NCBI GenBank assembly: GCA_902785575.1
Contig: CACZZF010000001.1
Span: forward strand, 186,001-250,000
Direction of reading: 5' to 3'
Source: an uncultured Bacteroidia bacterium
Lineage (GTDB): Bacteria > Bacteroidota > Bacteroidia > Bacteroidales > UBA932
Length of the DNA stretch: 64,000 nt
The position numbers and the translations under genes were made by a program. Positions 9,361-18,395 of this stretch are shown here, piece after piece. Numbering within the stretch: the stretch's first letter is position 1; each line of letters opens with the position of its first letter. The notes beneath the pieces were generated by a model. It was not told where the DNA came from. It ran no database searches and saw nothing but the letters and a program-made list of their open reading frames with translations.

Positions 9361-10650
9361 TTATTTTATGACGGATTCGTAAACTTTCTTCATCTTGGCG
9401 GCGGCGTGGTTCCACTTCAATCGGTTGACCTCCTCGTAGCCTTCCTTCGCCGCGAAATCAGCGAGGGCGGGATAATTGAGAAGGGCGTAGATGTCGTCCG
9501 CCATCGCGTCGACATCCCAGAAATCGACCTTGAAGGCATATTTCAAGACCTCGGCCGCACCACTCTGGTTGGATATGATGGAGGGGACGTTGCTCCTCAT
9601 GGCCTCGAGCGGGGATATTCCGAACGGCTCTGAGACAGAGGGCATTATGTAAACATCAGAAAGAGCGAACATCTTCTGGACATCCATTCCCCTCAAGAAT
9701 CCGGTGAAATGGAAACGGTCAGAGATTCCCAGACGCGCGGCATGGCGGATACAGCGGTTCATCATATCCCCGCTCCCGGCCATCACGAAACGCACTCCCG
9801 AGGTCCTCTTAAGGACTTTGGCCGCGGCTTCGATGAAATATTCCGGACCCTTCTGGAAGGTGATCCTGCCGAGGAAGGTGACAACCTTGTCGCGGACTCC
9901 CCTCTCGACCTGGAGATTCTCACGGCCGCTGAAATCCACGGCGTTGTGGACCGTCACTACCTTGTCGGGGGAAATACCGTACTTGTTGATCACAATATTC
10001 CTGGTCAAGTCGCTGACAGCTATCACTTTGTCAGCGGCCTCCATACCTCGTTTCTCAATACTGTAGACCCTGGAGTCGATCATGTCCTCAGAACCACGGT
10101 CGAAAGAGGTGGCGTGGACATGCACCACAAGCGGCTTGCCGGTCAATTCCTTAGCGGCTATTCCGGCGAGATAGGTCAGCCAGTCATGGGCGTGGATGAC
10201 ATCGAACTCATCCTGATGCTCCACAGCTATAGTTCCACCGACCATGGCATAACGGGCGACCTCCTCCAGAAGGTTGGACCCGTACTTGCCGGAAAAACGG
10301 TATTTCGACCCGTAAATCTTGTCGGAAGACACCTCGCGCTGTTTCTTCTCGGCCTCGACGAGCTCATAGAACTCATCCGGGTTGGTGTAAGGAATCATGT
10401 TGGTCCCGACACGGACAAAACGCACCTTGTCAAGGAACTCGTCGACCGAGGAAGCGACCGACATGACAGGCACGTCGCTGGCGTTGATTATGGTGGCCAC
10501 ACTCCCGTCCTCATCTCCAGACGCGGAAGGCATCACAAAGATAGTCTCCACGCCATTCTCGACAAGGCCTTTGACTATGCCGTAACAGGCTGTTCCGAGC
10601 CCTCCGGCGATATGGGGCGGGAATTCCCACCCGAACATCAGAACTCTCAT
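9361..10650 (-). CDS. GT4 glycosyltransferase, glycogen synthase-like
   Basis: 429 residues with the GT-B fold. The N-terminal Rossmann half starts MRVLMFGWEFPPHIAGGLG with the glycine-rich loop, and contains DVIHAHDWLT. The C-terminal half has KVVTFLGRITFQKGPEYF and the nucleotide-sugar E-x7-E motif in SEPFGISPLEAM. No signal peptide. Its place between debranching enzyme and GH57 suggests a second alpha-glucan synthase or a maltosyl/glucosyl transferase feeding glycogen; the donor (ADP-, UDP- or GDP-sugar) cannot be read from sequence. Start at ATG 10650, 1 nt after the preceding stop. Confidence 0.88.
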   Translation of the reverse strand: MRVLMFGWEFPPHIAGGLGTACYGIVKGLVENGVETIFVMPSASGDEDGSVATIINASDVPVMSVASSVDEFLDKVRFVRVGTNMIPYTNPDEFYELVEAEKKQREVSSDKIYGSKYRFSGKYGSNLLEEVARYAMVGGTIAVEHQDEFDVIHAHDWLTYLAGIAAKELTGKPLVVHVHATSFDRGSEDMIDSRVYSIEKRGMEAADKVIAVSDLTRNIVINKYGISPDKVVTVHNAVDFSGRENLQVERGVRDKVVTFLGRITFQKGPEYFIEAAAKVLKRTSGVRFVMAGSGDMMNRCIRHAARLGISDRFHFTGFLRGMDVQKMFALSDVYIMPSVSEPFGISPLEAMRSNVPSIISNQSGAAEVLKYAFKVDFWDVDAMADDIYALLNYPALADFAAKEGYEEVNRLKWNHAAAKMKKVYESVIK

Positions 10651-10651
10651 A

Positions 10652-12589
10652 TTACAGTTCCTCCTCGTATTTCGCTATGATATTATCCACTTTCAGCAGG
10701 GCTGAAGTGCTCAATGCCGAAGATATGGCTCCGTGAGGCTCGTGGGGCGGATCGCCATCGTACAGCTCGGAGAATGCCCCGACACCGTGCTTGTTCAAAT
10801 CCTCATAGAACCCCTCAACCAGCCACTGGGCTTTCTTCAGGAAGGAGGGACCCTTCATCTTGAAGCTGACCTCCACATAAGGAGCGAGCAAGTAGACCCT
10901 GGTGCTTCCACCATGGTAGGCGAGATCCCTCTCACGCTGGGAGCCCTCGTAGACACCCTTGTAATTGATATCCCTTGGAGAAAGAGTCCTGATTCCCCTG
11001 CGGGTGACAAGTTCGTTGTCAATCACCTGAAGCACAGCTTTGGCGACCTCCGGCTCGACAGGAATATCATCTCCCAAAAGAGCGTAAAGCATATTCGGAC
11101 GAACCTCGAGATGCTGACCGTAATTATCCACATAATCGGCCAGGTAGCCTGCCCTTTGGTTCCAGAAGACAGCCTGGAAATTCTCTTTCACAAGACTGAG
11201 GATCCTGGACCAGAACGTTTCGAACTCTCCGTCGCTGCCATATTTCCGTTCCATCTCGACAGCGTAGAGGATGGACTGGTACCACATCGCGTTGGTCTCC
11301 ACTTGGTATCCCGCCCTTTCCGTGACGGGCCTGCCGTCGATGTAGGCGTTCATCCAAGAGAGCGCCCAACCTTCAAGCTGGGCCCAAAGCAGACCGTTAG
11401 GCTGCATTGAAACCTCGGCGCGCCTTCCAGGCAGATAGCTCTGGAGGACCCCCTTCACGGTCTGCCCGTACTTGTTCCAGACAGCCTTCTCGTCAGCGCC
11501 GAAATCAACATATTGCCTCAACACGTTGGTGAGTCTCAATGGAGCCTCCACCTGGGTGGTCTTGTGGAAAAGCCTCTCCTGCTCGTCAGCGATGAGGTTG
11601 TCAAGAATCTCCTCGAAAGAAGCCTTGTCGCCTTTGGAATAGAGGGTCAGGCCGGGAAGGGCCATCAAAGTCTCCCTCAAAAGGCCGGTCTGCATCCATG
11701 AGAATCCGGCTGTTATCTGCTTGCGCCCGCCACGGTTGCGGATAAGGATGTCCGAGCGGCGGACAAGCTGGTCATGGTAAGAGGTCACCGGAGGAATCTT
11801 CGACAGGACCGAGTCGAAATGACGTTTGAGCCCGACAGGCTTGATCTCTGACACGGAAGCCGAGAACACTATAGAGTCACCCTCGCTCATTTCCACCTCG
11901 AAATGACCAGGGACGTAAAGATCCTCCCTGCAGTCAAATCCCCTCCTGTACTCATCGGAATAAGTGATTCCTTTGTACCAGCAAGGGGTGTTGACAAATT
12001 TGACATCCTTGGTGTTGAACTGAAGGTTCAGATCCGGGAAGCCGTCATAAAGGTTCCAAGCCATACCATTGGCCACCTCCCAACCTTCAGTACGCGCGGA
12101 GTTGTTCTCTTCGGTCAGGGCATGGATGTCGCGGAAGGCGAGGAAAGGAGTCAGCAAAAGCGTCTCTTTCGCCGGAGCGGCCAGCATCTCGTAGCGGATC
12201 AAGACCTGATCGGCGTCAGGAGCGAGAAGGATCGTTTTCGCGAACATGATGCCTCCGACTTTGTAAACCACCTTGGGAGCCGGATCAGCCTCGAAATCGA
12301 TGATGTACTTGTGTCCCCTGGGCTCATAGATGTCGCCATAGCAGTGGATACCCAGATTGAACTGCTTGCCATTCAGCACGATACTCTCGTCCATAGAGGA
12401 GAGAAGAAGGTGCGTTTTGCCTCCGAACTTGTCAATCGGAACGGCCAGAAGACCATGATAACGCCTTGTGTTGCAAGTGACTATGGAAGTGTTGCAATAG
12501 GCTCCGGTCTTGTTGGCGTTGATAATCTCCCGTTTCAATGAATATGAGAGATTGACCAGCTCGGACTTGTTGAATTTCAAAAAAGCCAT
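10652..12589 (-). CDS. Glycogen debranching enzyme (amylo-alpha-1,6-glucosidase, GDE type)
   Basis: 645 residues. An N-terminal GDE_N-like beta domain (about 15-230; NTRRYHGLLAVP is its signature) is followed by an (alpha/alpha)6 GDE_C domain (about 270-640) with GRRKQITAGFSWM, YVDFGADEKAVWN, QPNGLLWAQLEGWALSW and YHGGSTRVYLLAPY. This bacterial/archaeal-type debranching enzyme (GH133-like) hydrolyses alpha-1,6 branches of glycogen limit dextrin in the cytosol. It lies 18 nt after glgB and 1 nt before the GT4 gene, within the glycogen run. Confidence 0.92.
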   Translation of the reverse strand: MAFLKFNKSELVNLSYSLKREIINANKTGAYCNTSIVTCNTRRYHGLLAVPIDKFGGKTHLLLSSMDESIVLNGKQFNLGIHCYGDIYEPRGHKYIIDFEADPAPKVVYKVGGIMFAKTILLAPDADQVLIRYEMLAAPAKETLLLTPFLAFRDIHALTEENNSARTEGWEVANGMAWNLYDGFPDLNLQFNTKDVKFVNTPCWYKGITYSDEYRRGFDCREDLYVPGHFEVEMSEGDSIVFSASVSEIKPVGLKRHFDSVLSKIPPVTSYHDQLVRRSDILIRNRGGRKQITAGFSWMQTGLLRETLMALPGLTLYSKGDKASFEEILDNLIADEQERLFHKTTQVEAPLRLTNVLRQYVDFGADEKAVWNKYGQTVKGVLQSYLPGRRAEVSMQPNGLLWAQLEGWALSWMNAYIDGRPVTERAGYQVETNAMWYQSILYAVEMERKYGSDGEFETFWSRILSLVKENFQAVFWNQRAGYLADYVDNYGQHLEVRPNMLYALLGDDIPVEPEVAKAVLQVIDNELVTRRGIRTLSPRDINYKGVYEGSQRERDLAYHGGSTRVYLLAPYVEVSFKMKGPSFLKKAQWLVEGFYEDLNKHGVGAFSELYDGDPPHEPHGAISSALSTSALLKVDNIIAKYEEEL

Positions 12590-12607
12590 ATTACTGTATT
12601 ACTAATC

Positions 12608-14590
12608 TCAATCTTCTTTTTTCAGCACGAGCGCGCAACGGCTCGGCAGATAAAGCCTCAACTCTCCGTCGACGGTAAAGTGTTCGGAGTCTGGCCCGAG
12701 CCGGGAGAATCCGTCATACTTCCCCTCATCGGAATCGAGGACTTTGACATATTTGCCCGGAGGGGCCTGAAAGCCATAATCGGCAAAGGATCCGGCCGGG
12801 TTAAAATTCAGCGCGAAGATAAGGTTTTTGCGCTTGAATATCAAGATTTTCTTTTCCTCATCAGCTCTTAGCAACTCCGGCTTGACAGTCATGATACCAT
12901 TCTTCTTCACAATGGCGATCATGTCCTTGTCGAACTCCCTCAGGCAGCCGTAACGGAGGAAGCCGTTGTCAGAGAGCGACCAAAGCCTTCTGGCGTGGTC
13001 AAAGCTCCATCCGTTCCCCTCTCTAGGGAAGTCAATCCACTCCGGATGGCCGAATTCGTTGCCCATGAAATTGAGATATCCGTCCCCGGCGGTTCCGACA
13101 GTGGCCAGACGGATTAGTTTATGCAGGGCTATTCCCCTGTCCACCAGCAGGTTCTGCGAGTCTTTATTCATTGAGAAATACATCTCCTTGTCAATCAGGC
13201 GGAAGATGATGGTCTTGTCGCCCACAAGAGCCTGGTCGTGACATTCGGCATAGCTGATGGTCTTCTCGTCAGCCCGCTTGTTCGTCAACTCGTACCAGAT
13301 CTCCCCGGGGCTCCATTGCTCATCGGATTTCTCCTTGATCCACTTGATCCAATGGTCGGCTATACCCATCGCCATCCTGAAGTCAAATCCTACTCCTCCG
13401 GCATCAAATGGAGCGGCAAGACCAGCCATGCCGCTCACATCCTCAGCGATCGTGATGGCCTGAGGTTTGATTTCCTTTATGAGCATGTTGGCGAGAGCCA
13501 GATAAGTCACAGCGTTCTCGTCAACCCCCTGGTCGAAATAGAGGGCGTAATCACCAAAATCCTTGCCGAGGCCATGATCCCAGTAAATCATGCTCGTGAC
13601 CCCGTCGAACCGGAAACCGTCGAGATGGTACTCCTCCAGCCAGAACTTGCAATTGGAGAGAAGGAACCTCACGACCTCATCTTTGCCGTAATCAAAACAG
13701 CGGGAGCCCCATGCGGGATGGTGTCCCTGAGGACCCTGATAGAAATACAGGTCATCCCGGCCGTCGAAAAGGCTGAGACCCTCGGCCTCGTTGTCTACAC
13801 TGTGGGAATGGACGATGTCCATCACAACGGCTATTCCCATCCCATGAGCAGTGTCAACCAGTTTCTTGAACTCTTCCGGAGTGCCGAAACGGGAACTCAG
13901 AGCGAAGAAGTTGGAGACTTGGTAGCCGAAGGATCCGTAATAAGGATGCTCCTGGAGTGCCATTATCTGGATGGTGTCGTACCCGAGATCCTTGACCCTA
14001 GGCAGCACATCTTTCCGGAACTCATTGAATGTCGAGACTTTAGGTTCCTCGGAACTCATCCCGATATGACATTCGTAAATAAGCGGATGCGGACGCCTGA
14101 GCGTCTTGTCATGTTTCCAGGAATATGGTTCGGCGGGATCCCAGACCTGGGCGCAGAATACCTTGGTCACCGGATCCTGGACAAGCCTCGGGCAATAAGC
14201 CGGTATCCTCTCCCCGCCTCCACCAGGCCACTCGATAAACAACTTGTAAAGATCCCCATGTCCGAGGAACATGCCTTCCAGGCGCAACTCCCAGTTGCCG
14301 GCACCGGCCACTTTGAACTCATAGGCCGATGTCCGCTTCCAGTTGTTGAACTCACCGATCAGATAAATCCTCGAGGCGTTGGGAGCCCATTCCCGGATCA
14401 CCCAAGAGCCGTCCGGTTCCTTGTGGAGACCATAATAAAGATGGTTGTTGACCCCATCAGAAAGACTTTCAGAGCCTTCTGGGACAATCTTTTTTCTCGC
14501 TGCCAGGATCCTCTCGTGGCGCGCGTCAATCGCCTCCTTGTAAGGTGTGAGCCAAGGATCGGTCTCGTATATTTTCTTCACTTTTCTCAT
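12608..14590 (-). CDS. glgB: 1,4-alpha-glucan branching enzyme, eukaryotic-type GH13_8
   Basis: 660 residues. CBM48 at about 45-145 (REWAPNASRIYLIGEFNNW), GH13 barrel at about 170-510, and a C-terminal beta domain. GH13 signatures are complete: DIVHSHS (258-264), FRFDGV with nucleophile Asp329, and TIAEDVSG with acid Glu383. The sequence follows the plant/animal branching enzyme pattern (DPWLTPY start, MIYWDHGLG) rather than the E. coli GlgB pattern. It transfers alpha-1,4 chains to 6-positions to make branches. It is first in the run, so the operon promoter should be in 14591-14694; there only a weak minus-strand TATATTG (14604-14598) is visible. Confidence 0.94.
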   Translation of the reverse strand: MRKVKKIYETDPWLTPYKEAIDARHERILAARKKIVPEGSESLSDGVNNHLYYGLHKEPDGSWVIREWAPNASRIYLIGEFNNWKRTSAYEFKVAGAGNWELRLEGMFLGHGDLYKLFIEWPGGGGERIPAYCPRLVQDPVTKVFCAQVWDPAEPYSWKHDKTLRRPHPLIYECHIGMSSEEPKVSTFNEFRKDVLPRVKDLGYDTIQIMALQEHPYYGSFGYQVSNFFALSSRFGTPEEFKKLVDTAHGMGIAVVMDIVHSHSVDNEAEGLSLFDGRDDLYFYQGPQGHHPAWGSRCFDYGKDEVVRFLLSNCKFWLEEYHLDGFRFDGVTSMIYWDHGLGKDFGDYALYFDQGVDENAVTYLALANMLIKEIKPQAITIAEDVSGMAGLAAPFDAGGVGFDFRMAMGIADHWIKWIKEKSDEQWSPGEIWYELTNKRADEKTISYAECHDQALVGDKTIIFRLIDKEMYFSMNKDSQNLLVDRGIALHKLIRLATVGTAGDGYLNFMGNEFGHPEWIDFPREGNGWSFDHARRLWSLSDNGFLRYGCLREFDKDMIAIVKKNGIMTVKPELLRADEEKKILIFKRKNLIFALNFNPAGSFADYGFQAPPGKYVKVLDSDEGKYDGFSRLGPDSEHFTVDGELRLYLPSRCALVLKKED

Positions 14591-14640
14591 AGTCCTACAA
14601 TATACGAAAAATTTCGTGATAGTGTCCTATCGGCGCGGGA

Positions 14641-14672
14641 TTTGTTGGAAAGATGGAAAAAGACTAACTTTG
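14641..14672 (+). promoter_or_regulatory. Porin gene promoter (TTTG-N20-TAACTTTG)
   Basis: TTTG at 14641-14644, a 20-nt spacer and TAACTTTG at 14665-14672 match the Bacteroidota housekeeping consensus. The porin ATG follows at 14695, so the leader is about 15 nt. Confidence 0.75.
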
Positions 14673-14694
14673 TGGGATTATACGTCCCGCCTGG

Positions 14695-17406
14695 ATGAAA
14701 GAGTATTTGAAAAGAATATGGTTCCCGCTGCTTGTGGTGTGTGTGATCTCACTCCACGCCATCGGCATGAGTCCCCGCGCCTCAAAAGGAGATCCCGGTT
14801 TCGGTTTCGTATCCGCTGAGGGGCCGCAGAAGCCTGACACTATCAAGTACAAGAATATATTCATCAAGCGGGGTGGCGGGAAAATCATCGACGAGTACGA
14901 CACCTCGACATTCCTCGAGTTGTCCGACACCACTCCCCTTGTCACCGCGCGGGACTCCATCTTCCCCCCGGATTCCCTTAAAGACATAGATCCATTCCGG
15001 TACAAATACTATGTCGCCATTATAGACTCCCTGGTACACAGCATAGTCAGCGACTCCCTGAAGAATGCCGGAGACTCGATTGACTGGCCTATCCTGGACT
15101 CCCTTTACACCTTGGAATACAACGCCCGCAAGAAAGCCGAGTTCGACGCTTGGTACGCCGGTTTGTCGAAATTGGAAAGGAAGAAATACGACATCGAGCA
15201 GAAGGAGAAGATCAAGAGGCGAATCGCTGATAGCCTGCAACTTGTAAAAGACAGCCTGATCGCGAGGAGGGACAGCATCAGGGAGAACACTCCGAGGATT
15301 TTGGAGACTTTCGCGTTTCCCGACTCGATGCTCTACAAGAGGATTATCCAGTGGACACACGAAAGGGAGTTCCACAAGATGGACATCCAACTCCCGGACA
15401 CCTCGGCCGACTTCCGGTTCCATGACTATCCGTTCTTCCGGAAAGACATGAATGCCACATGGTTAGGTGTCTCAGGTTCCCCCGTACAGTATTACAATTA
15501 TTTCCGCCGGAACAGCGAGAACGGAATGTCGTTCTACGAGCCATACGAATCCTGGAGCTACTCCGCGAAGACACTGCCTTTCTACAACACGAAGACCGCA
15601 TACACCGAATTGTCTTATTTCGGCACCTTGTTCGCCAATTCGCAGAAATCCTCTGACAACCTCCATATCCTTACCAGCCAGAACATATTCCCGGAGCTAA
15701 ACTACACCCTCGAGTATAACCGATTCGGCGGCAACGGAATCATGGAGAACGAGACCACTGCCAACAAGACCCTTTCGGTCTCCGTCAACTACACCGGCAA
15801 GAAATACTTGTTGCACGCCGGGTACATCAACAACAGGATCACCCGCAACGAGAACGGTGGCACAACCGACAACAGCATGGTGAGGGATACGACTTTGGAT
15901 GCCCGAGAGTATCCTGTCCATCTTACCAATGCCTCGAACAGTATCCACAAGAAGACATTTACCCTCGACCAGCAGTACCGTATTCCTTTCACTTTCATCA
16001 ACACGATGAGAGAGAAGAAACTGGACAAGGCCTACAGGGAGAAGATTCTAGCCTCAGGGGATTCATCTCTTATCGCCGTCGCGGACAGTCTTGTGGTCCT
16101 GGCCGCCCAGGAAAGGGCCGCAGCGGACACTCTCGACCCTGACGACATCACAACCGCTTTCATAGGGCACAGCTCTGAATATACCGTATTCAGGAAACTA
16201 TACAATGATCAGATCGCAACCACTGATAAGATAGGCAGGCGGTTCTACGAGAACTATCTTTACAACCCGACCAACTCATACGACTCGGTCAGGGTCTCCA
16301 AGCTGGAGAACAGAATCTTCCTGCGGCTCCAGCCATGGGCGGACGACGCTATTGTTTCCAAGTTGAACGGAGGTATCGGTAACAGGATAACCAACTGGTA
16401 CGACTTCGACCCGACCTTCCTCAAGGGCAACACCAACACGGTCTGGAACTCCACCTTCGTCTACGCTGGAGTGGAGGGTCAACTGAGGGACTACATCCAT
16501 TGGGACGCCACTGGAGACTATGTGTTCCTCGGCAGCGAGATGAATGACATGTCATTGAAGGCCAACGCCCTGCTGACCCTTCATCCATTCCGGAGAGCCC
16601 GCACAAGTCCTGTCCTTCTGAATCTCCATTTCGAGACCTCGCTTAAGGAGCCTGAGCACTATCACAATCATTTCTTCTCCAACCATTACAGGTGGGACAA
16701 TGATTTCGGGAAGACATCCACGACCAAGGTCCAGGCCAAGCTGGACATCCCCAGATGGAAGATAAGCGCTGAGGTAGGTTATGCTCTTCTGGACGGTAAC
16801 ATCTATTATGATTCTCTCGCGGTAGTGAGACAAAACACTGTGCCGATGAGTGTCTTGAGCGCCGCTCTTAACAAGAATTTCGCGTTCGGCCCGCTTCATC
16901 TTGACAACCGGGTGCTTTTCCAAGTGTCGTCCAACCAGGAAGTGGTGCCTGTCCCCCAGCTTGCGATCAATTCGAGAGTATATTTTCAGTTCAATATCTC
17001 ACAAGGGACTCTTAAACTCCAGATGGGAGGAGACGCCTGGTACAACACCAAGTTCTATTCTCCTGGCTGGAACCCTGCTGTCGGTGTGTTCTACAACCAA
17101 AGGAAAGAACAGTACAATAACGGCCCCGTTATCGACGCTTTCATCAACGCCCAGTGGAAGAGGGCCTGCATTTTCGTTAAGGCGGAGAATGTAGGACAGG
17201 GCTGGCCGATGGAAAAGAATGACTACTTCAGCGCCCACAACTATATCAGGACCCAGAGGGCCCTCAAGCTTGGTGTCTACTGGCCGTTCTACCTGCAACC
17301 GTCACAGAATCAGAAAGTCAACGCCAGCTCCAGTCTGTCTTCCGGAGGAGGCTCTTCAAGGGGTGGCGGTTCCTCAAGGGGAGGTGGCGGATCTCGCCGT
17401 CGCTGA
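14695..17406 (+). CDS. Putative outer-membrane porin (PF14121-like) with Gly/Ser/Arg tail
   Basis: 903 residues. A membrane-spanning or signal segment lies at about 8-24, followed by a low-complexity, aspartate/serine-rich stretch with many DS(I/L) steps (about 45-215). The rest (about 225-880) has the alternating aromatic beta-strand pattern of the Bacteroidota putative porin family, with the marker region WLGVSGSPVQYYNYFRR and FEPYESWSY-like motif (FYEPYESWSY). The barrel ends near LGVYWPFYLQP; after it comes an unusual tail of Gly, Ser and Arg repeats (about 875-903) instead of the usual terminal aromatic residue. The gene overlaps the next start by 1 nt, so it is coupled to the lytic transglycosylase. 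Confidence 0.8.
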   Translation: MKEYLKRIWFPLLVVCVISLHAIGMSPRASKGDPGFGFVSAEGPQKPDTIKYKNIFIKRGGGKIIDEYDTSTFLELSDTTPLVTARDSIFPPDSLKDIDPFRYKYYVAIIDSLVHSIVSDSLKNAGDSIDWPILDSLYTLEYNARKKAEFDAWYAGLSKLERKKYDIEQKEKIKRRIADSLQLVKDSLIARRDSIRENTPRILETFAFPDSMLYKRIIQWTHEREFHKMDIQLPDTSADFRFHDYPFFRKDMNATWLGVSGSPVQYYNYFRRNSENGMSFYEPYESWSYSAKTLPFYNTKTAYTELSYFGTLFANSQKSSDNLHILTSQNIFPELNYTLEYNRFGGNGIMENETTANKTLSVSVNYTGKKYLLHAGYINNRITRNENGGTTDNSMVRDTTLDAREYPVHLTNASNSIHKKTFTLDQQYRIPFTFINTMREKKLDKAYREKILASGDSSLIAVADSLVVLAAQERAAADTLDPDDITTAFIGHSSEYTVFRKLYNDQIATTDKIGRRFYENYLYNPTNSYDSVRVSKLENRIFLRLQPWADDAIVSKLNGGIGNRITNWYDFDPTFLKGNTNTVWNSTFVYAGVEGQLRDYIHWDATGDYVFLGSEMNDMSLKANALLTLHPFRRARTSPVLLNLHFETSLKEPEHYHNHFFSNHYRWDNDFGKTSTTKVQAKLDIPRWKISAEVGYALLDGNIYYDSLAVVRQNTVPMSVLSAALNKNFAFGPLHLDNRVLFQVSSNQEVVPVPQLAINSRVYFQFNISQGTLKLQMGGDAWYNTKFYSPGWNPAVGVFYNQRKEQYNNGPVIDAFINAQWKRACIFVKAENVGQGWPMEKNDYFSAHNYIRTQRALKLGVYWPFYLQPSQNQKVNASSSLSSGGGSSRGGGSSRGGGGSRRR

Positions 17407-18395
17407 TGAGATTGTATCCACATGTTTTGGCCGTCTTGCTGGCCCTGGTCTTGTTTCCAATCGCGGGTAACAGGATTTCCCATCTGAAGGACAAAGATTC
17501 TTTCAGAGACGGGAAATTGAGGTGTGTCATCTGTCTCAATTATCCCGACAAGAATCTGGACCGGTTCGCCACCGGATTCAACTACGAGATACTCAAGGCT
17601 TTCGGGAAAAGTCACAGCGACTCGATCTCCGTGGAACTCGGAGAAGGTATCGGGAATCATATCGACTCCATCGCCCTGGGCGGCTTAGACATCCTGGTCA
17701 TTCCGGCTTCTGAATATAAAGACACGGCAGACGTGGCTGCCGTGGCAATGGGCGACTCCTCAATAATATGGGTCGTTGGAGCCGACAAACACCGGTCACG
17801 GGAACTTGTAAGGTGGTTCGCCAAATTCCAAGGCTCAGCGGAGTATTCCGAGATGAAACGCCGGTTCTCTTTGAAAGGTGGAATGATAAGTCCCTACGAC
17901 GATATACTCAAGGCGAACGCGCAAACCATCGGATGGGATTGGCGTCTTCTCGCCGCGCTTGCCTGGAGTGAGTCCAAGTTCCGTATCCAGGCGAAATCTC
18001 CTAGAGGAGCTCTTGGAATCATGCAGATGATGCCAGTGACCGCAGACCGGTTCGGCGTACAGGATCCTCTTGATCCCGAAGAGAACATAGCCGCCGGGAC
18101 CCGCTATCTGGCTTTTCTCAAAGACATGCTATCAAGATACACTGAGGATCCGGAGACTTTGACATGGCTCACCATAGCCGCCTACAACAGCGGTGGAGGA
18201 AGAGCTTTGCAGGACCTTGAGGGAAAGGAAAGAAGCTCTGCCACAGCAGCATACACGGAAGCTGTTATCAAACGGTATGTCTCCTATGGAGGGAAAGCGC
18301 CTTCTGTCTTATTGAGCCCTGACAGTCTGGGCGGGATCGACCCTGGAGATGAAGAGACAGGGGATCAGGAGGAGGAGCATGATGACAATGAATGA
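17406..18395 (+). CDS. MltF-like membrane-bound lytic murein transglycosylase
   Basis: 329 residues. N-terminal signal or anchor (about 3-20), a short and degenerate solute-binding-like region (about 35-150), and an SLT domain (about 165-290). Catalytic Glu189 is in AWSESKF; GIMQMMP and AAYNSGGG complete the goose-lysozyme-like site. It cleaves peptidoglycan to 1,6-anhydromuropeptides in the periplasm. The last 25 or so residues are an acidic tail (EETGDQEEEHDDNE) encoded entirely within the 87-nt antisense overlap with the FtsX-type gene. Its ATG overlaps the porin stop (17406), so the two are likely translated together. Confidence 0.88.
   Translation: MRLYPHVLAVLLALVLFPIAGNRISHLKDKDSFRDGKLRCVICLNYPDKNLDRFATGFNYEILKAFGKSHSDSISVELGEGIGNHIDSIALGGLDILVIPASEYKDTADVAAVAMGDSSIIWVVGADKHRSRELVRWFAKFQGSAEYSEMKRRFSLKGGMISPYDDILKANAQTIGWDWRLLAALAWSESKFRIQAKSPRGALGIMQMMPVTADRFGVQDPLDPEENIAAGTRYLAFLKDMLSRYTEDPETLTWLTIAAYNSGGGRALQDLEGKERSSATAAYTEAVIKRYVSYGGKAPSVLLSPDSLGGIDPGDEETGDQEEEHDDNE

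Noticed and set aside
9709..10680. Open frame of 323 codons on the plus strand
   Set aside because: Antisense to the GT4 gene and without recognisable motifs.
13238..14698. Open frame of 486 codons on the plus strand
   Set aside because: It is wholly antisense to the branching enzyme gene, whose catalytic motifs are complete; no family motif or start context supports it.
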